Assembly (NCBI GenBank): GCA_008363385.1
Contig: RHKY01000001.1
Location: 124,001 to 188,000 of the forward strand
Reading direction: 5' to 3'
From: Acidobacteriota bacterium
GTDB lineage: Bacteria; Acidobacteriota; Thermoanaerobaculia; UBA5066
Length of the DNA stretch: 64,000 nucleotides
Numbering within the stretch: position 1 is the stretch's first letter; each line of letters opens with the position of its first letter. Position numbers and translations under genes: made by a program. Shown here piece after piece: positions 39,243 to 49,585 of the stretch. The notes beneath the pieces are model-generated. The model was not told where the DNA came from. It searched no databases and was given only the letters and a program-made list of their open reading frames with translations.

Positions 39243-41060
39243 ATGCTCCGGCGGGCTCTTCCTCGCGTGCTCGGAGCCCTGATCGCGGCCGGGCCCCTCG
39301 GCGCCACGGAGGTCGCGGTCGATTGCGGAGGCTACTCGGGCCCGATCGCCCTCGTCGAGCGGGCGGCGACGGGAGAGCGTGGGCGGGAGTGGCGCTTCCC
39401 GCGTTGCGAGGCGGCGCTCCCGCTCACGCCCGAGCCCGGCGAAGGGGCCCTGCTGCACCTCGATGCCGCGGGGAGGTGGGCCGAGCCCATCGCATCGTCG
39501 GAGGCGCGTTCCGGCGGCTCGAGACTCGTCGTCCGTCCCGCGGTCGAGGTCCGTGGGAAGGCCAGGTTCGCGCGGCGGATTCCCCTTCCCGCCGAGGCGT
39601 TCCTGCGGATTCGCGACGCGGCCGAGACCGCGGAGTGGAAGGGATGGCGCGTCCCCTGTCCGGTCGAGCCGGAGACGGTCTCCTGCTCGGTGCCGCAGGG
39701 GCGGTGGGACCTGGCGCTGAGGCTGCCGGGGCACGTCACCCGGTTCTACTTCGGCGTCGAGGCGGTCCCCGGGAAGGCCGTCGACCTCGGGAGGGTGGAG
39801 TTCACGCCCGGAGCCACCCTCGTCGGCCGCGTCGTCGTGGAAGGCAGGACGGAAGGCGGCCGGCCGGCCGTGACGCTGGCGCCGCTCTCGCCGTTGGAAG
39901 GAGGCCGGGTCGCGCTCGGAACCGTCTCGACGACGGCGGGAGAGAAGGGCGACTTCCACTTCGACGGGCTCCGGCCCGGTGAGTACCGCGTGACCGCTCA
40001 ACTCGGCGCCCTCCTCTCCTCACGGCCGGCGGTCGTCGTCCCCGAGGGGATGGAGGTCACGATGAAGGAGGCGGTCGTCCTCAGCCGCCCCGTCGGTCTT
40101 CGCGTGAACCTGAGCCCCCCGCGGGATCCGTCCGGCAAGCCGTGGACCGTCGTCCTGATCGCCCACCGGAACGACCGCGAGATCGAGGACATGGTCGAAG
40201 GGGCGGCGGATCTGTCCGGTGTCTGGCTGAGGGAAGGGCTCCGCTCCGGCGTCTCTTATCGCCTCCAGGTCAGGACGGCGGAGGGCGCCCGCTGGTGGTC
40301 GGAGGAGGAGCCCTGGGTCCTGGGACCCGAAGGGGGACTCAGGAACGTGGAGCCGGGATTCGAGGAGGTCCGGGGGCGGGTGGTCCTCGGGAAGACGCCT
40401 CTCGCGGCCAAGCTCGTTTTCGGCGGGGAGTTCAAGAGCGTCTCCGTCCCGCTGCGGAGCGGCGAGCACGGCACCTTCGAAGGCGTCCTTCCGCGCCTCG
40501 GGAAGTGGACCGTCGCGGTCGACTCGGCCCACCCGACCGTCAAGCGGAAGCTGGACGTCGACGTGGCCCGGGACGGGGAAAGGGGATGGGTCGAGATCCG
40601 CCTCACCAACAGGAACCTCCAGGGGCGGGTCGTCGACGAGGACGGCCGCCTCGTTCCCCGGGCGCTGGTCACGCTACAGGCAAAGAACTCGCTCGACCGG
40701 AATTCGCGATGGATCGACGGGGGCGCCTTCGAGTGGGAAGGACTGGAGCCCGGACGGTACCTCGTCACCGCCGCCACCGCCGGCCGGCAGGGCGGCCCCG
40801 TCGAAGCGGAGGCCGGGGAGGGCGCGGTCCCGGTGGACATCGTCCTTCGACGGGAGCGAACGCTGAAGGGCCGGGTCGTGACCGGGCAGGGGGTGGGTGT
40901 CGTGGGAGCGCTCGTGCGGCGCCTGGCCTCCGCCGACTTCCCGAGGGAGGGGCTCTACGTCAAGGCGCGAACGGACGAGGAAGGGCGGTTCCAGCTTCCT
41001 CTTCGGCCAGGGGCGGTCGACGCCTGTCTCGCCGTCTTTCCTCCGGGGATGGGGGCTTGA
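39243..41060 (+). CDS. secreted carboxypeptidase-regulatory-like repeat protein, ended by an in-frame TGA
   Basis: 605 residues from the ATG at 39243 (a GTG at 39234 overlaps the previous stop and is an alternative). Signal peptide ending near GPLGA-TEV. Several CarboxypepD_reg-like (beta-sandwich) modules: about 195-265 (GATLVGRVVVEGRTEGGRPA), about 375-450, about 455-535 (NLQGRVVDEDGRLVPRALVTL) and about 535-605 (RTLKGRVVTGQGVGVVGALVRR). The frame stops at TGA 41058-41060 in the middle of the last module (VFPPGMGA) and then continues open in the same frame to 41414. The gene therefore looks broken by one nonsense codon, or split with termination-restart. Extracellular structural role inferred. 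Confidence 0.65.
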   Translation: MLRRALPRVLGALIAAGPLGATEVAVDCGGYSGPIALVERAATGERGREWRFPRCEAALPLTPEPGEGALLHLDAAGRWAEPIASSEARSGGSRLVVRPAVEVRGKARFARRIPLPAEAFLRIRDAAETAEWKGWRVPCPVEPETVSCSVPQGRWDLALRLPGHVTRFYFGVEAVPGKAVDLGRVEFTPGATLVGRVVVEGRTEGGRPAVTLAPLSPLEGGRVALGTVSTTAGEKGDFHFDGLRPGEYRVTAQLGALLSSRPAVVVPEGMEVTMKEAVVLSRPVGLRVNLSPPRDPSGKPWTVVLIAHRNDREIEDMVEGAADLSGVWLREGLRSGVSYRLQVRTAEGARWWSEEEPWVLGPEGGLRNVEPGFEEVRGRVVLGKTPLAAKLVFGGEFKSVSVPLRSGEHGTFEGVLPRLGKWTVAVDSAHPTVKRKLDVDVARDGERGWVEIRLTNRNLQGRVVDEDGRLVPRALVTLQAKNSLDRNSRWIDGGAFEWEGLEPGRYLVTAATAGRQGGPVEAEAGEGAVPVDIVLRRERTLKGRVVTGQGVGVVGALVRRLASADFPREGLYVKARTDEEGRFQLPLRPGAVDACLAVFPPGMGA

Positions 41061-41414
41061 ATGCTACGTGTGCCTGCGAGCGACGAGGAGGTCGTGGTGC
41101 CGGTCAGCCCCGACCGTGGGAATCTGGTCCTCGAGTACCCCAACAAATCGAGCGAGGACGTGATCACCTACGCCTTCCATGGCGGTTGCTTCACCTATCC
41201 CGGCCTCCTGGGGTCGGGGGCGCCCGGCTCGACCCGAACGGATCGAGGTCGAATGCTGGAAGAGACCGTTGCTGGTGTGGAACCAGGCGAGTACGCGATC
41301 TGCGCCCCGAAGCTGAACGCCGTAGCCTCCTGGGAGGGGAAGACCCCTCCATCCACCCCCTGCGACTCCGGGACCCTCCCCTCCGGCGGCACGCTGAAGC
41401 TCACCGTACCCTGA
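41061..41414 (+). pseudogene. in-frame continuation of the preceding gene after a TGA
   Basis: 117 residues beginning with the ATG that directly follows the TGA of the preceding gene (TGA-ATG), in the same reading frame. The text (MLRVPASDEEVVVPVSPDRG, then NLVLEYP) is what normally follows the last CarboxypepD_reg module in such proteins, so the two pieces look like one ancestral gene. The fragment has no signal peptide or Shine-Dalgarno of its own. It could be translated by reinitiation, be read through, or be dead. The base 41060 should be checked for a sequencing or assembly error, since TGG would restore one protein. Confidence 0.5.
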
Positions 41415-41445
41415 GGTCGTCCCGGCGCCCGTGTCGGCGGAAGCG

Positions 41446-41481
41446 TCATCGCCGCCGGGCTATTCCGCCGGACGGCGATGA
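41446..41481. terminator. inverted repeat between convergent genes
   Basis: TCATCGCCG (41446-41454) pairs perfectly with CGGCGATGA (41473-41481) over an 18-nt loop. It lies between the end of the repeat-protein fragment (+) and the end of the ABC permease (-). No T-tract; position suggests bidirectional termination. Confidence 0.45.
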
Positions 41482-41493
41482 TCGCCCGGGCTC

Positions 41494-42792
41494 CTACCGC
41501 ATCGCCTCCATCGGCGACAGGCGCGAGGCGCGCAACGCGGGGTAGAGGCCGAAGACGAGCGCCAGGCCCAGGGCCACCGCCCAGGCCACGACGAGGCCGA
41601 ACGGGTTGACGACGAGGCCGTAGGGGAAGACCGAGCCGAGCGCCTTGCAGAGCGCGGCGCCCGCGAACGTCCCGGCCAGCGCGCCGAGGGCGGCCAGGAC
41701 GACGGCCTCGAGGAGGAACTGGAGGAGGATCTCGCCGTCGGAGGCCCCCATCGCCTTCCTCAGGCCGATCTCGAACCGCCGGTCGGCGAACGAGATCAGC
41801 ATGACCGACAGGACGCCGACGCCGCCGACGAGGAGGACCGTCGCCGCCAGGCTCGAGAGGACGATCCGCCAGCCCCGCATCTGCTGGAGGAAGTTCTCCC
41901 ACGAGCGGGCCGCCTCGGCCTCCAGGTCGACGACCTCCACGTCCTCGATCCCGTGGTGGGCCTGCTTGACGCGGCCCACGAGGAGCGCCGAGACCTCGGC
42001 GAGGTCCTTCTTGGAGCGGAGCTTGACGGCGATCTTCTCGAGCTTGTGGTCGGCGTCCAGGCGCGTCACGTACGTGGAGAGGGGGACGAGGAGGCCGTTG
42101 GAGTCGAGGTAGTGCTCCTCGCTGATGACCATCATCGGGGCCAGGACGCCGACGATCCGGTAGGGGACCCCCTCCACGACGACGTCGCGGCCCACGGGGT
42201 CGGAGCCCCCGAAGAGCTTGGCTCCGAGGTTGGCGCCGACGACGGCGACCGTGCTCCGCCGCCTCTCGTCGTCCTCGGTCAGGGCCCGGCCGCTGGCGAT
42301 GTCGCGGTTCATGAAGGGGAACCAGCCCGGCGTCACGCCGACGGCGAAGATCCGCTCCGCCCCGCCGGCGATCCGAACCGCCGTCCTCCGGGCGGCCCGC
42401 GGGAGGAACGCCGCGACCATCGGGTCGGGCGCCGCGACCCGGGAGAGGTCCTCGTACCTCAGGCCCGGGCTCATCGCGAACCGCTTGGCCTCCTCGGTCG
42501 TCTCCGGGCTCTTGGGGGCGAGCATCACGGTCCCGTCCCAGGAGAGCCCGTCGAAGGCGGTGCCGATCTTGTCCAGGACGCCGTCGAGGACAGACGTCAT
42601 CACGACGAGGGTGAAGACGCCCAAGGTCAGGAGCGTCAGCGTCAGGAGCGAGCGGAGCTTGTGGGCCCAGAGCTCGCGGAGGCCTCCGGTGACGACCTCC
42701 CAGACGAGGGCCAGCCGGGCCAGGAGCGGCCGGCGGCGCGGGGCCCCGGCCTCCTCCCGGGGGGCCTCCAGCGAGAGCACGAGCTCACTCAT
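41494..42792 (-). CDS. ABC exporter permease, MacB/FtsX type (second permease)
   Basis: 432 residues from the ATG at 42792; an upstream open extension is Pro/Gly-rich and unlikely. Residues 1-45 are cytoplasmic, then a transmembrane helix (LRSLLTLTLLTLGVFTLVVM), a large periplasmic MacB_PCD domain (about 75-300) with VAVVGANLGAKLFGGSDPVG, then three C-terminal helices of FtsX type (about 310-430) with GIGLRKAMGAS-like GLRKAMGASDGEILLQFLLE and the terminal SRLSPMEAMR. It is the last gene of a four-gene operon with a membrane fusion protein, an ATPase and a sister permease. Confidence 0.9.
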   Translation of the reverse strand: MSELVLSLEAPREEAGAPRRRPLLARLALVWEVVTGGLRELWAHKLRSLLTLTLLTLGVFTLVVMTSVLDGVLDKIGTAFDGLSWDGTVMLAPKSPETTEEAKRFAMSPGLRYEDLSRVAAPDPMVAAFLPRAARRTAVRIAGGAERIFAVGVTPGWFPFMNRDIASGRALTEDDERRRSTVAVVGANLGAKLFGGSDPVGRDVVVEGVPYRIVGVLAPMMVISEEHYLDSNGLLVPLSTYVTRLDADHKLEKIAVKLRSKKDLAEVSALLVGRVKQAHHGIEDVEVVDLEAEAARSWENFLQQMRGWRIVLSSLAATVLLVGGVGVLSVMLISFADRRFEIGLRKAMGASDGEILLQFLLEAVVLAALGALAGTFAGAALCKALGSVFPYGLVVNPFGLVVAWAVALGLALVFGLYPALRASRLSPMEAMR

Positions 42793-42860
42793 ACCGCAGA
42801 GCCTCGCTCGCCGGGGGGCTGGGCTTCGCGCGCCCCCCGGACCCCCGGGTCCGGCGGTTC

Positions 42861-44107
42861 TCACTCATAGCGCAGAGCCTCCATGGGACTGAGCCGGCTC
42901 GCCTTCCAGGCGGGGTAGAGGGCGAAGACGAAGCCGCAGAGGAGGGCGAGGACGAAAGCCCAGACGAAGCTCGAGGGCGTCATCCAGAGGGGGACGCCGA
43001 GGAGCTTGGTGATCGCCTTCGAGAAGCCGACGCCGAGGAGGCCGCCCGCCAGCGCCCCGAGGCCCGTGAGCAGGAGCGCCTCGGTCATGAACGTCTTGAA
43101 GACCTCCCGCCCCGAGGCGCCGATGGCCATCTTCACCCCCACCTCGCGCACCCGGTCCCTGAGGCTCGCGAGCTGGATGTTGACGTTGACGATGCCGCCC
43201 CCGATCAGGGCGAGCATCCCGGAGAGGAGGAAGATGACGTTGTAGACGTCCCCCTGGCTCCGCTGCTTCCTGATCCGGGCGGCCACGTCGTCCAGCCGGA
43301 AGTCCTCCTGCTGGCGGTGGTTCCCGAACAGGAGCGTCGACAGCCCCTTGGAGAAGGAGGACATCACGTTCAGGTCCGGGATCCGGAACGTGACGCGGTC
43401 GAGCCTCTCGTGGGCGTCCCCCTGCATCCGCTTCTGGACGAGCGTCGCCGGCACGGCGACGATCCGGTTGCGCCAGCGGAACATGTTCCGGCCCGACTCC
43501 CGGAAGCGGAAGACGCGTTCCTTCAGGACGCCCACGACCGTCACGGGGACGTCGCCGACGCGGATCGTCTGGCCCAGAGGGTCGCCCGCGGGGAAGAACG
43601 TCGACGCCGCCTCGCTGCCGAGGACGGCGACGGCCGCGGCCGAGTCGAGGTCGTGCCGGGTGAAGTCGCGCCCGCGCTCCACCTCGTACCCCTCCATCGG
43701 GAAGAAGTCGCGGCCGATGCCGGTGATCCGCCGCTCCTGGTCGGCGTAGGGGGAGCGGATCCGCGCCGAGGCGTGCTTGCGCACCGACACGCCGTGGACG
43801 GCGGCGTCCTCGAGCGACTCGCCGTCCCAGGCGTCGGCGCTCCTCAGACCCAGGTTCGCGCTCTGCAGGGCGGTCGGCGTGCCGTCGCGCGTGACCGCGG
43901 CCGGGTTGACGTTCAGCTTGTCCAGGCCCCCGAGCCGGACGAACAGCTCGTCGGCGCGCTTCCTCTGGCTGTCGGAGATCGAGAAGCCGCCCAGGACCGA
44001 GGCGACGCCGAGGAGGACCCCCAGCGCCTGCAGGACCGAGCGGCCCGCGTTCTCGCGGATCTCGACCCAGGCCGAGCCGAGGCGCTCGCGGAAAGCGCCC
44101 TCGCGTC

Positions 44108-44111
<4 letters not shown>
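42861..44111 (-). CDS. ABC exporter permease, MacB/FtsX type (first permease)
   Basis: 416 residues. One N-terminal helix (LQALGVLLGVASVLGGFSI), a periplasmic MacB_PCD domain with VAVLGSEAASTFFPAGDPLG, and three C-terminal helices with VGVKMAIGASGREVFKTFMT and terminal SRLSPMEALRYE. It overlaps the ATPase stop by 4 nt (ATGA). It is homologous to the next permease, so the exporter is probably a heterodimer, unlike E. coli MacB where ATPase and permease are fused and homodimeric. Substrate unknown. Confidence 0.9.
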
Positions 44112-44839
<728 letters not shown>

Positions 44840-44870
44840 GGCTTCCTCTCCGTCGGGTCCGTCGTGTGGG

Positions 44871-44926
44871 AAAAAGGGGGGGCGCGCCGTGTCGCGGAGG
44901 GCAGAGGAGGAGGGCGGCGCGCCCCC
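44871..44926 (-). terminator. hairpin plus T-tract between fusion protein and ATPase genes
   Basis: On the minus strand GGGGGCGCGCC (44926-44916) pairs with GGCGCGCCCCC (44888-44878) over a 27-nt loop, followed after two bases by TTTTT (44875-44871). It lies inside an operon, so it would act as a partial terminator that lowers ATPase and permease expression relative to the fusion protein. Confidence 0.55.
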
Positions 44927-44939
44927 GGGGTAAGGCCTC

Positions 44940-46160
44940 TTACAGGTCGTCCTCGTCCTTCTCGACCTTCTTGCGGGTCGGGTCCTCGAGGCAGACGCGG
45001 TCGCCGTCCGAAAGGCCCGAGACGATCTCGACGCGCTCCAGCGTCGCGATCCCGGCCTTCACGGGGACGGCCTCGAAGTAGTCCTTCCAGTTCTCCGACA
45101 GCCAGACGAACTTGCCGCGGCCGGAGAGCCCTTCCTTCGCCTTCTTCAGCTGCGGCGGCGTCAGGTTGGCCTTCAGCCGGTAGGCAACGGTCTCGCCTTC
45201 CCGCTTCTGGAGCGACTCCAGCGGGATCGAGAGGGCCTTCGTCCGCTTCTCTCCCAGAACCTCGACGTTGGCGCTCATGCCGGTCCGGAAGGCGGCGTCG
45301 GGGGCGTCGAGCGCCACCTCGACCTCGAAGACCTTGATCTTCTCGACGAGCTTGGCGGCGGGGGCGACGAACCGGACCTTGCCGGAGAAGATCTTCTGCG
45401 GGTAGGCGTCGAGGGTCACGCGCACCGGCTGGCCCACGGCCACCTTGGCGATGTCGACCTCGTTCAGGTTGACCCTCACGATCAGCGACTTCAGGTCGGC
45501 CACGGTGAAGAGGACGGTCCCGGCGTTGAACGACGAGACGCCGGAGGTGACCGTCTCTCCCAGCTCGATCCCCTTCGTGATGACGACCCCGTCCATCGGG
45601 CTCGTCACGCGGGCGCGCTGCGAGGCGGCGTCCCCGGAGATCGGGATGCCGCGGTCCTCGACGATCCGGTAGCGCATCTTCGCGGCCCGGAGCCCCTCGG
45701 CGGCCAGGTCGCGCTTGGCGACGTAGTCCGTCAGCACCTGCAGGCCGATCAGCCCGTTCTCGTAGAGCGCCTTCTGGGCCACGAGCTCTCGCTCGGCGTC
45801 CTTCAGCTTGAGCTCGGCCTGGGTCACGTTGGCCTGCACGTCCGAGAGCGACTGGGCCTGCGTGACGTCGGGCTCCACCTCGGCCAGGACGTCGCCGGTC
45901 GCGACGACTGCACCCTCGCGGACCTTCAGGGCCACGACCCGGCCCGAGACCGTCGACTTGACGTCCACCTTCGTCTCCGGGTCGACGACGCCCACCTCGC
46001 GGACGCTCACCTGGAGGTCCTCGGACTTCACCTGGCCGAGCCGGAAGGGCGGCTCCTCGGGCTTGCCCTTCTCCTTCTCCCCGCCGCGAGAGGCGAAGAG
46101 CGCGCCCGCGGCGCCGAGCAGGACGACGACCCCCACCACGATCAGGAGCTTCTTCTTCAT
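44940..46160 (-). CDS. membrane fusion protein (MacA/HlyD family, periplasmic adaptor)
   Basis: 406 residues from the ATG at 46160, which has GGGAGGAAACG upstream. One N-terminal membrane helix (KLLIVVGVVVLLGAAGALFA), a barrel-sandwich/lipoyl half-motif (VSGRVVALKVREGAVVATGDVLAEVE), an alpha-hairpin coiled coil (about 95-165), the second half-motif (VTSPMDGVVITKGIELGETV), beta-barrel (VRVTLDAYPQKIFSGKVRFV) and a membrane-proximal domain. It bridges the inner-membrane ABC permeases to an outer-membrane channel, which is not encoded nearby. First gene of the exporter operon. Confidence 0.92.
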   Translation of the reverse strand: MKKKLLIVVGVVVLLGAAGALFASRGGEKEKGKPEEPPFRLGQVKSEDLQVSVREVGVVDPETKVDVKSTVSGRVVALKVREGAVVATGDVLAEVEPDVTQAQSLSDVQANVTQAELKLKDAERELVAQKALYENGLIGLQVLTDYVAKRDLAAEGLRAAKMRYRIVEDRGIPISGDAASQRARVTSPMDGVVITKGIELGETVTSGVSSFNAGTVLFTVADLKSLIVRVNLNEVDIAKVAVGQPVRVTLDAYPQKIFSGKVRFVAPAAKLVEKIKVFEVEVALDAPDAAFRTGMSANVEVLGEKRTKALSIPLESLQKREGETVAYRLKANLTPPQLKKAKEGLSGRGKFVWLSENWKDYFEAVPVKAGIATLERVEIVSGLSDGDRVCLEDPTRKKVEKDEDDL

Positions 46161-46342
46161 GGGACGTTTCCTCCCTGAACGGCAGGGGCGGAGGCCGCCG
46201 CGCTGCCTGCCCGGATGCCGAACGTGACTTTCTGCCCCGCCGGTGACCACCCCGGAGCTCGTGGCCCGGGGGGTCCGGTCGATCCGCTTCTCGAACGACT
46301 GATACGGGATCTCCCCGGGAAAGTTCCCGGGCCGGTTTCCCT

Positions 46343-49300
46343 ATGATCCGTTCCGTGCGACGGACGCGCCGCGCCGGACGGGTACGGGGAGGGACGGCCG
46401 CTCTCCTCGTTCTGGCCGGGTTCGCCCCGGCTCCCGCCCTCGCGCTCGACCCGGGCCGACTCCCGAGCCAGCACCGGGTCCGGGTCTACTCCGTCCGCGA
46501 CGGGCTTCCCCAGAGCTCCGTCGAGAGCCTCGCGCAGACGCCCGACGGCTACCTCTGGCTCGGGACGCAGGAAGGGGTGGCACGGTTCGACGGCGTCCGG
46601 TTCGCCGTCTTCGACCGGCGGACCGTCCCCGAGATCGCCCACAACCGGATCACGGCCCTCCACGTCGACGGGGCCGGGGCCCTCTGGATCGGGACCGAGG
46701 GGGGAGGCGTGACGCTCCGCTCCGGCGGGGCGTTCCGGCGCCTGGGAGCCGAGGCGGGTCTCCCCAACCTCCGGGTGCGCGCCTTCGCCCCTGGGCCCGG
46801 AGGAGGCGTCTGGGTCGGGACCGACGGGGGCTTGGTCCTCGTCCGCGAAGGGCGAGCCGGGCCGGTCCCGGGAACCGAGACGCTCGCTGGGGAGGGGATC
46901 GAGAGCCTCGCCGCCGGCCGCGACGGCTCCCTCTGGGTGGGGACGCGCCGCCGCGGGCTGATGCGCCTGTCGGGGGACCGCCTCGCGCCCGCCCTCCGCG
47001 ACGCTTTCCCGGACGGGACGTCGGTCCCGGCCCTCCACGTCGACTCCCGGGGGGACCTCTGGGCCGGCTCGCGGGACGGGCTCTCGCGGATCCGGGACGG
47101 GAAGCTCGCCGGGCGCTGGGGAGCCGACCAGGGAGTCCTCGGCGGCCCGGTCGCCGCGATCGCGACGGACCCGGACGGCAACGTCTGGTTCGGCCCCGAG
47201 GGCGGGGGGCTGAACCGTCTCGCCGCGGGCCGTGTGAGCCGCCTGACGGCCTCGGGAGGCCTTCCCGGCGAGGTGGTGGAGTCCCTCCTCGTCGACCGCG
47301 AGGGGAGCCTCTGGGCGGGCACGCAGGACGGCGGCGTGGCCCGCCTGTGCGACGGCGCCTTCGTCCCGTGGGGGAAGCCCGAGGGGCTCCTGTCCGACGT
47401 CGCCAGCCCCATCCTGGAGGACCAGAAGGGGGCCGTGTGGGTCGGGACCCGCGGCGGCGGCGTCTCGCGGATCGCGGGGAACGCCGTCACCAGCTTCACG
47501 ACGCGGGAGGGGCTCCCGAACGACTGGGTGCAGGCGATCGCACAGACCCGCGACGGGAGCCTCCTCGTCGGGACGCGGCACGGCATGGCGCGCCTGTCGG
47601 GCGGGCGGTTCGTCCCGTTCGGCGTCGAGCACGGGCTCGCCAACGACGGCGTCCGGGCGATCCTCGAGACCCGGGACGGGGCGCTCTGGGTCGGGACGGG
47701 CGGGGCGGGCCTCGTGAGGATTCGCGGGCGGGAGGCGCGCCGCTTCCTCCGAGCCGACGGCCTGCCGAACGAGTCGGTCTTCTTCCTCCACGAGGACGAC
47801 AGCGGCGTCCTCTGGATCGCCACGAACGGCGGGGGCCTCGTCCGCTGGGACGGGACCCGCTTCACGGCGCTGACGACCCGGGACGGCCTGACGAACGACA
47901 TCGTGAACACCCTTCACGAGACCGCCGACGGGACGCTCTGGATCGGGACGTACGGCGGCGGCCTCTGCCGGCTGCGCGGGGGGCGGGTCTCGTGCGTGAC
48001 GACGAGGAACGGCCTCCACGACGACGCCGTCTTCCGGATCCTCGAGGACGACGCCGGACGGCTCTGGGTCTCGTGCAACCGGGGCGTCTGGAGCGTCCCG
48101 CTCTCCGACCTCGACGCCGTGGCGGACGGGCGGGCGACGACCGTGACTCCCCGCGTCCACGGGACGGCCGACGGGATGCGGAACGCGGAGTGCAACGGCG
48201 CCGACATGCCGACCGGCTGGAAGGCCCGGGACGGCCGGCTCTGGTTCCCGACGATCGAGGGGGCGGTCGTGGTCGACCCGGCGAAGCCGATCCGGAGCGC
48301 CGTCCCCCCGACGGTCCTCGTGGAGCGGATCGTGGCGGACGGCGAGGAGGTCCCGCTGTCGGGCGGCGAGGTCGTCCTGCCGCCGGGGACCGAGAAGCTG
48401 GAGGTCGACTACACCGCCCCGAGCTTCCGGAACCCCGAGCGGGTCCGCTTCCGGTACCGCCTCGCCGGGTACGAGGAGCGGTTCGCGGACGTGGGGAGCC
48501 GGCGGACGGCCTTCTACACGCACCTCCCGCACGGCGCTCACGTCTTCGAGGCGGTCGCCGTCGACGAGGACGGCGTCGAGAGCCCCGTCCCTGCCCGGGT
48601 GCCCGTCCGGCTGACCCCCTTCTTCCACCAGACCCCGCTCTTCTACCTCCTGGCCGCGGCGGCCGTCCTGGCGGCGGGCGCCGGGGCGTGGCGCTATCGC
48701 GTGGCCCGGCTCCTCTCGCGCGAGCGCGAGCTCGAGGCGCTCGTCGCCCGGCGGACCGAGAGCCTGCGCCAGGAGTCCGAGAGGACGGCCGCGGCCCTCC
48801 GAGAGGCCGAGCGCCAGCGGGAGATCGCCGAGCGGGCGACGCGGGCGGCCGAGGAGGCGAGCCAGACGAAGAGCCAGTTCATCGCCTCCACCAGCCACGA
48901 GATCCGGACGCCGCTGAACGCCATCATCGGGTACACGGAGCTGATCGAGGAGACCGTCGCCGACGCGGGGACCGGGGAGCTCCGGGAGGACCTCGTCAAG
49001 ATCCGTCAGGCGGCCCGCCACCTGCTCGGCCTGATCAACGACATCCTCGACCTCTCCAAGATCGAGGCGGGGAAGCTCGACCTCCACGTCGAGGACGTCC
49101 CCGTCGCGCAGGTCCTCGCCGAGGTCCGCGCCGCCGCCGAGCCGCTCGCGCAGAAGAACGGGAACCGGCTGGTCGTCGCCCACGAGGGGCCGGCCGCCCT
49201 CCGGGGCGACGAGACGCGCGTGCGGCAGGTCCTCCTGAACCTCCTCGGCAACGCCTGCAAGTTCACCTCGAGCGGCGAGGTGCGCCTGACCGCCCGGGAG

Positions 49301-49561
49301 GAGGAGCGCCAGGGGCGCCGGTGCGCGGTCCTCTCCGTCCGCGACACCGGGATCGGCATGACCGGAGAGCAGCTCGGGCGGCTCTTCCAGCCCTTCGCCC
49401 AGGCCGAGGCCGACACCTCCCGGAAGTACGGAGGGACCGGGCTGGGCCTGACGATCAGCCGAGAGCTGGCCCGGCGGATGGGAGGGGACGTCACCGCCGA
49501 GAGCGCGCCGGGGGAGGGCTCGACGTTCACGCTGGTGCTCCCGGCCGCGCCGCCCCGCTAA
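46343..49561 (+). CDS. Reg_prop two-component sensor histidine kinase
   Basis: About 1,072 residues. Start ATG 46343 or GTG 46355; the latter lies 7 nt after TATGAT (46342-46347) and would be leaderless. A signal peptide is followed by two seven-bladed-propeller-like sets of Reg_prop repeats (about 45-620; motif (D/E)GxLWIGTxGGGVxR), a Y_Y_Y domain (about 690-755), one transmembrane helix (about 770-790), a coiled coil, HisKA with the phospho-His near 852 ([13 protein letters not shown]) and an HATPase domain with TGIGMT and [13 protein letters not shown]. No receiver or AraC domain is fused. Such sensors usually detect carbohydrates or other periplasmic ligands. Divergent from the exporter operon, so it may control it (inference). 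Confidence 0.9.
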   Translation: MIRSVRRTRRAGRVRGGTAALLVLAGFAPAPALALDPGRLPSQHRVRVYSVRDGLPQSSVESLAQTPDGYLWLGTQEGVARFDGVRFAVFDRRTVPEIAHNRITALHVDGAGALWIGTEGGGVTLRSGGAFRRLGAEAGLPNLRVRAFAPGPGGGVWVGTDGGLVLVREGRAGPVPGTETLAGEGIESLAAGRDGSLWVGTRRRGLMRLSGDRLAPALRDAFPDGTSVPALHVDSRGDLWAGSRDGLSRIRDGKLAGRWGADQGVLGGPVAAIATDPDGNVWFGPEGGGLNRLAAGRVSRLTASGGLPGEVVESLLVDREGSLWAGTQDGGVARLCDGAFVPWGKPEGLLSDVASPILEDQKGAVWVGTRGGGVSRIAGNAVTSFTTREGLPNDWVQAIAQTRDGSLLVGTRHGMARLSGGRFVPFGVEHGLANDGVRAILETRDGALWVGTGGAGLVRIRGREARRFLRADGLPNESVFFLHEDDSGVLWIATNGGGLVRWDGTRFTALTTRDGLTNDIVNTLHETADGTLWIGTYGGGLCRLRGGRVSCVTTRNGLHDDAVFRILEDDAGRLWVSCNRGVWSVPLSDLDAVADGRATTVTPRVHGTADGMRNAECNGADMPTGWKARDGRLWFPTIEGAVVVDPAKPIRSAVPPTVLVERIVADGEEVPLSGGEVVLPPGTEKLEVDYTAPSFRNPERVRFRYRLAGYEERFADVGSRRTAFYTHLPHGAHVFEAVAVDEDGVESPVPARVPVRLTPFFHQTPLFYLLAAAAVLAAGAGAWRYRVARLLSRERELEALVARRTESLRQESERTAAALREAERQREIAERATRAAEEASQTKSQFIASTSHEIRTPLNAIIGYTELIEETVADAGTGELREDLVKIRQAARHLLGLINDILDLSKIEAGKLDLHVEDVPVAQVLAEVRAAAEPLAQKNGNRLVVAHEGPAALRGDETRVRQVLLNLLGNACKFTSSGEVRLTAREEERQGRRCAVLSVRDTGIGMTGEQLGRLFQPFAQAEADTSRKYGGTGLGLTISRELARRMGGDVTAESAPGEGSTFTLVLPAAPPR

Positions 49562-49585
49562 GATCCGCCGGTCGGAGGGCCATCC

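Noticed and set aside
41058-41060. In-frame TGA as a selenocysteine codon
   Set aside because: No SECIS-like hairpin is evident directly downstream, the protein is a structural beta-sandwich repeat rather than a redox enzyme, and no sel genes are visible.
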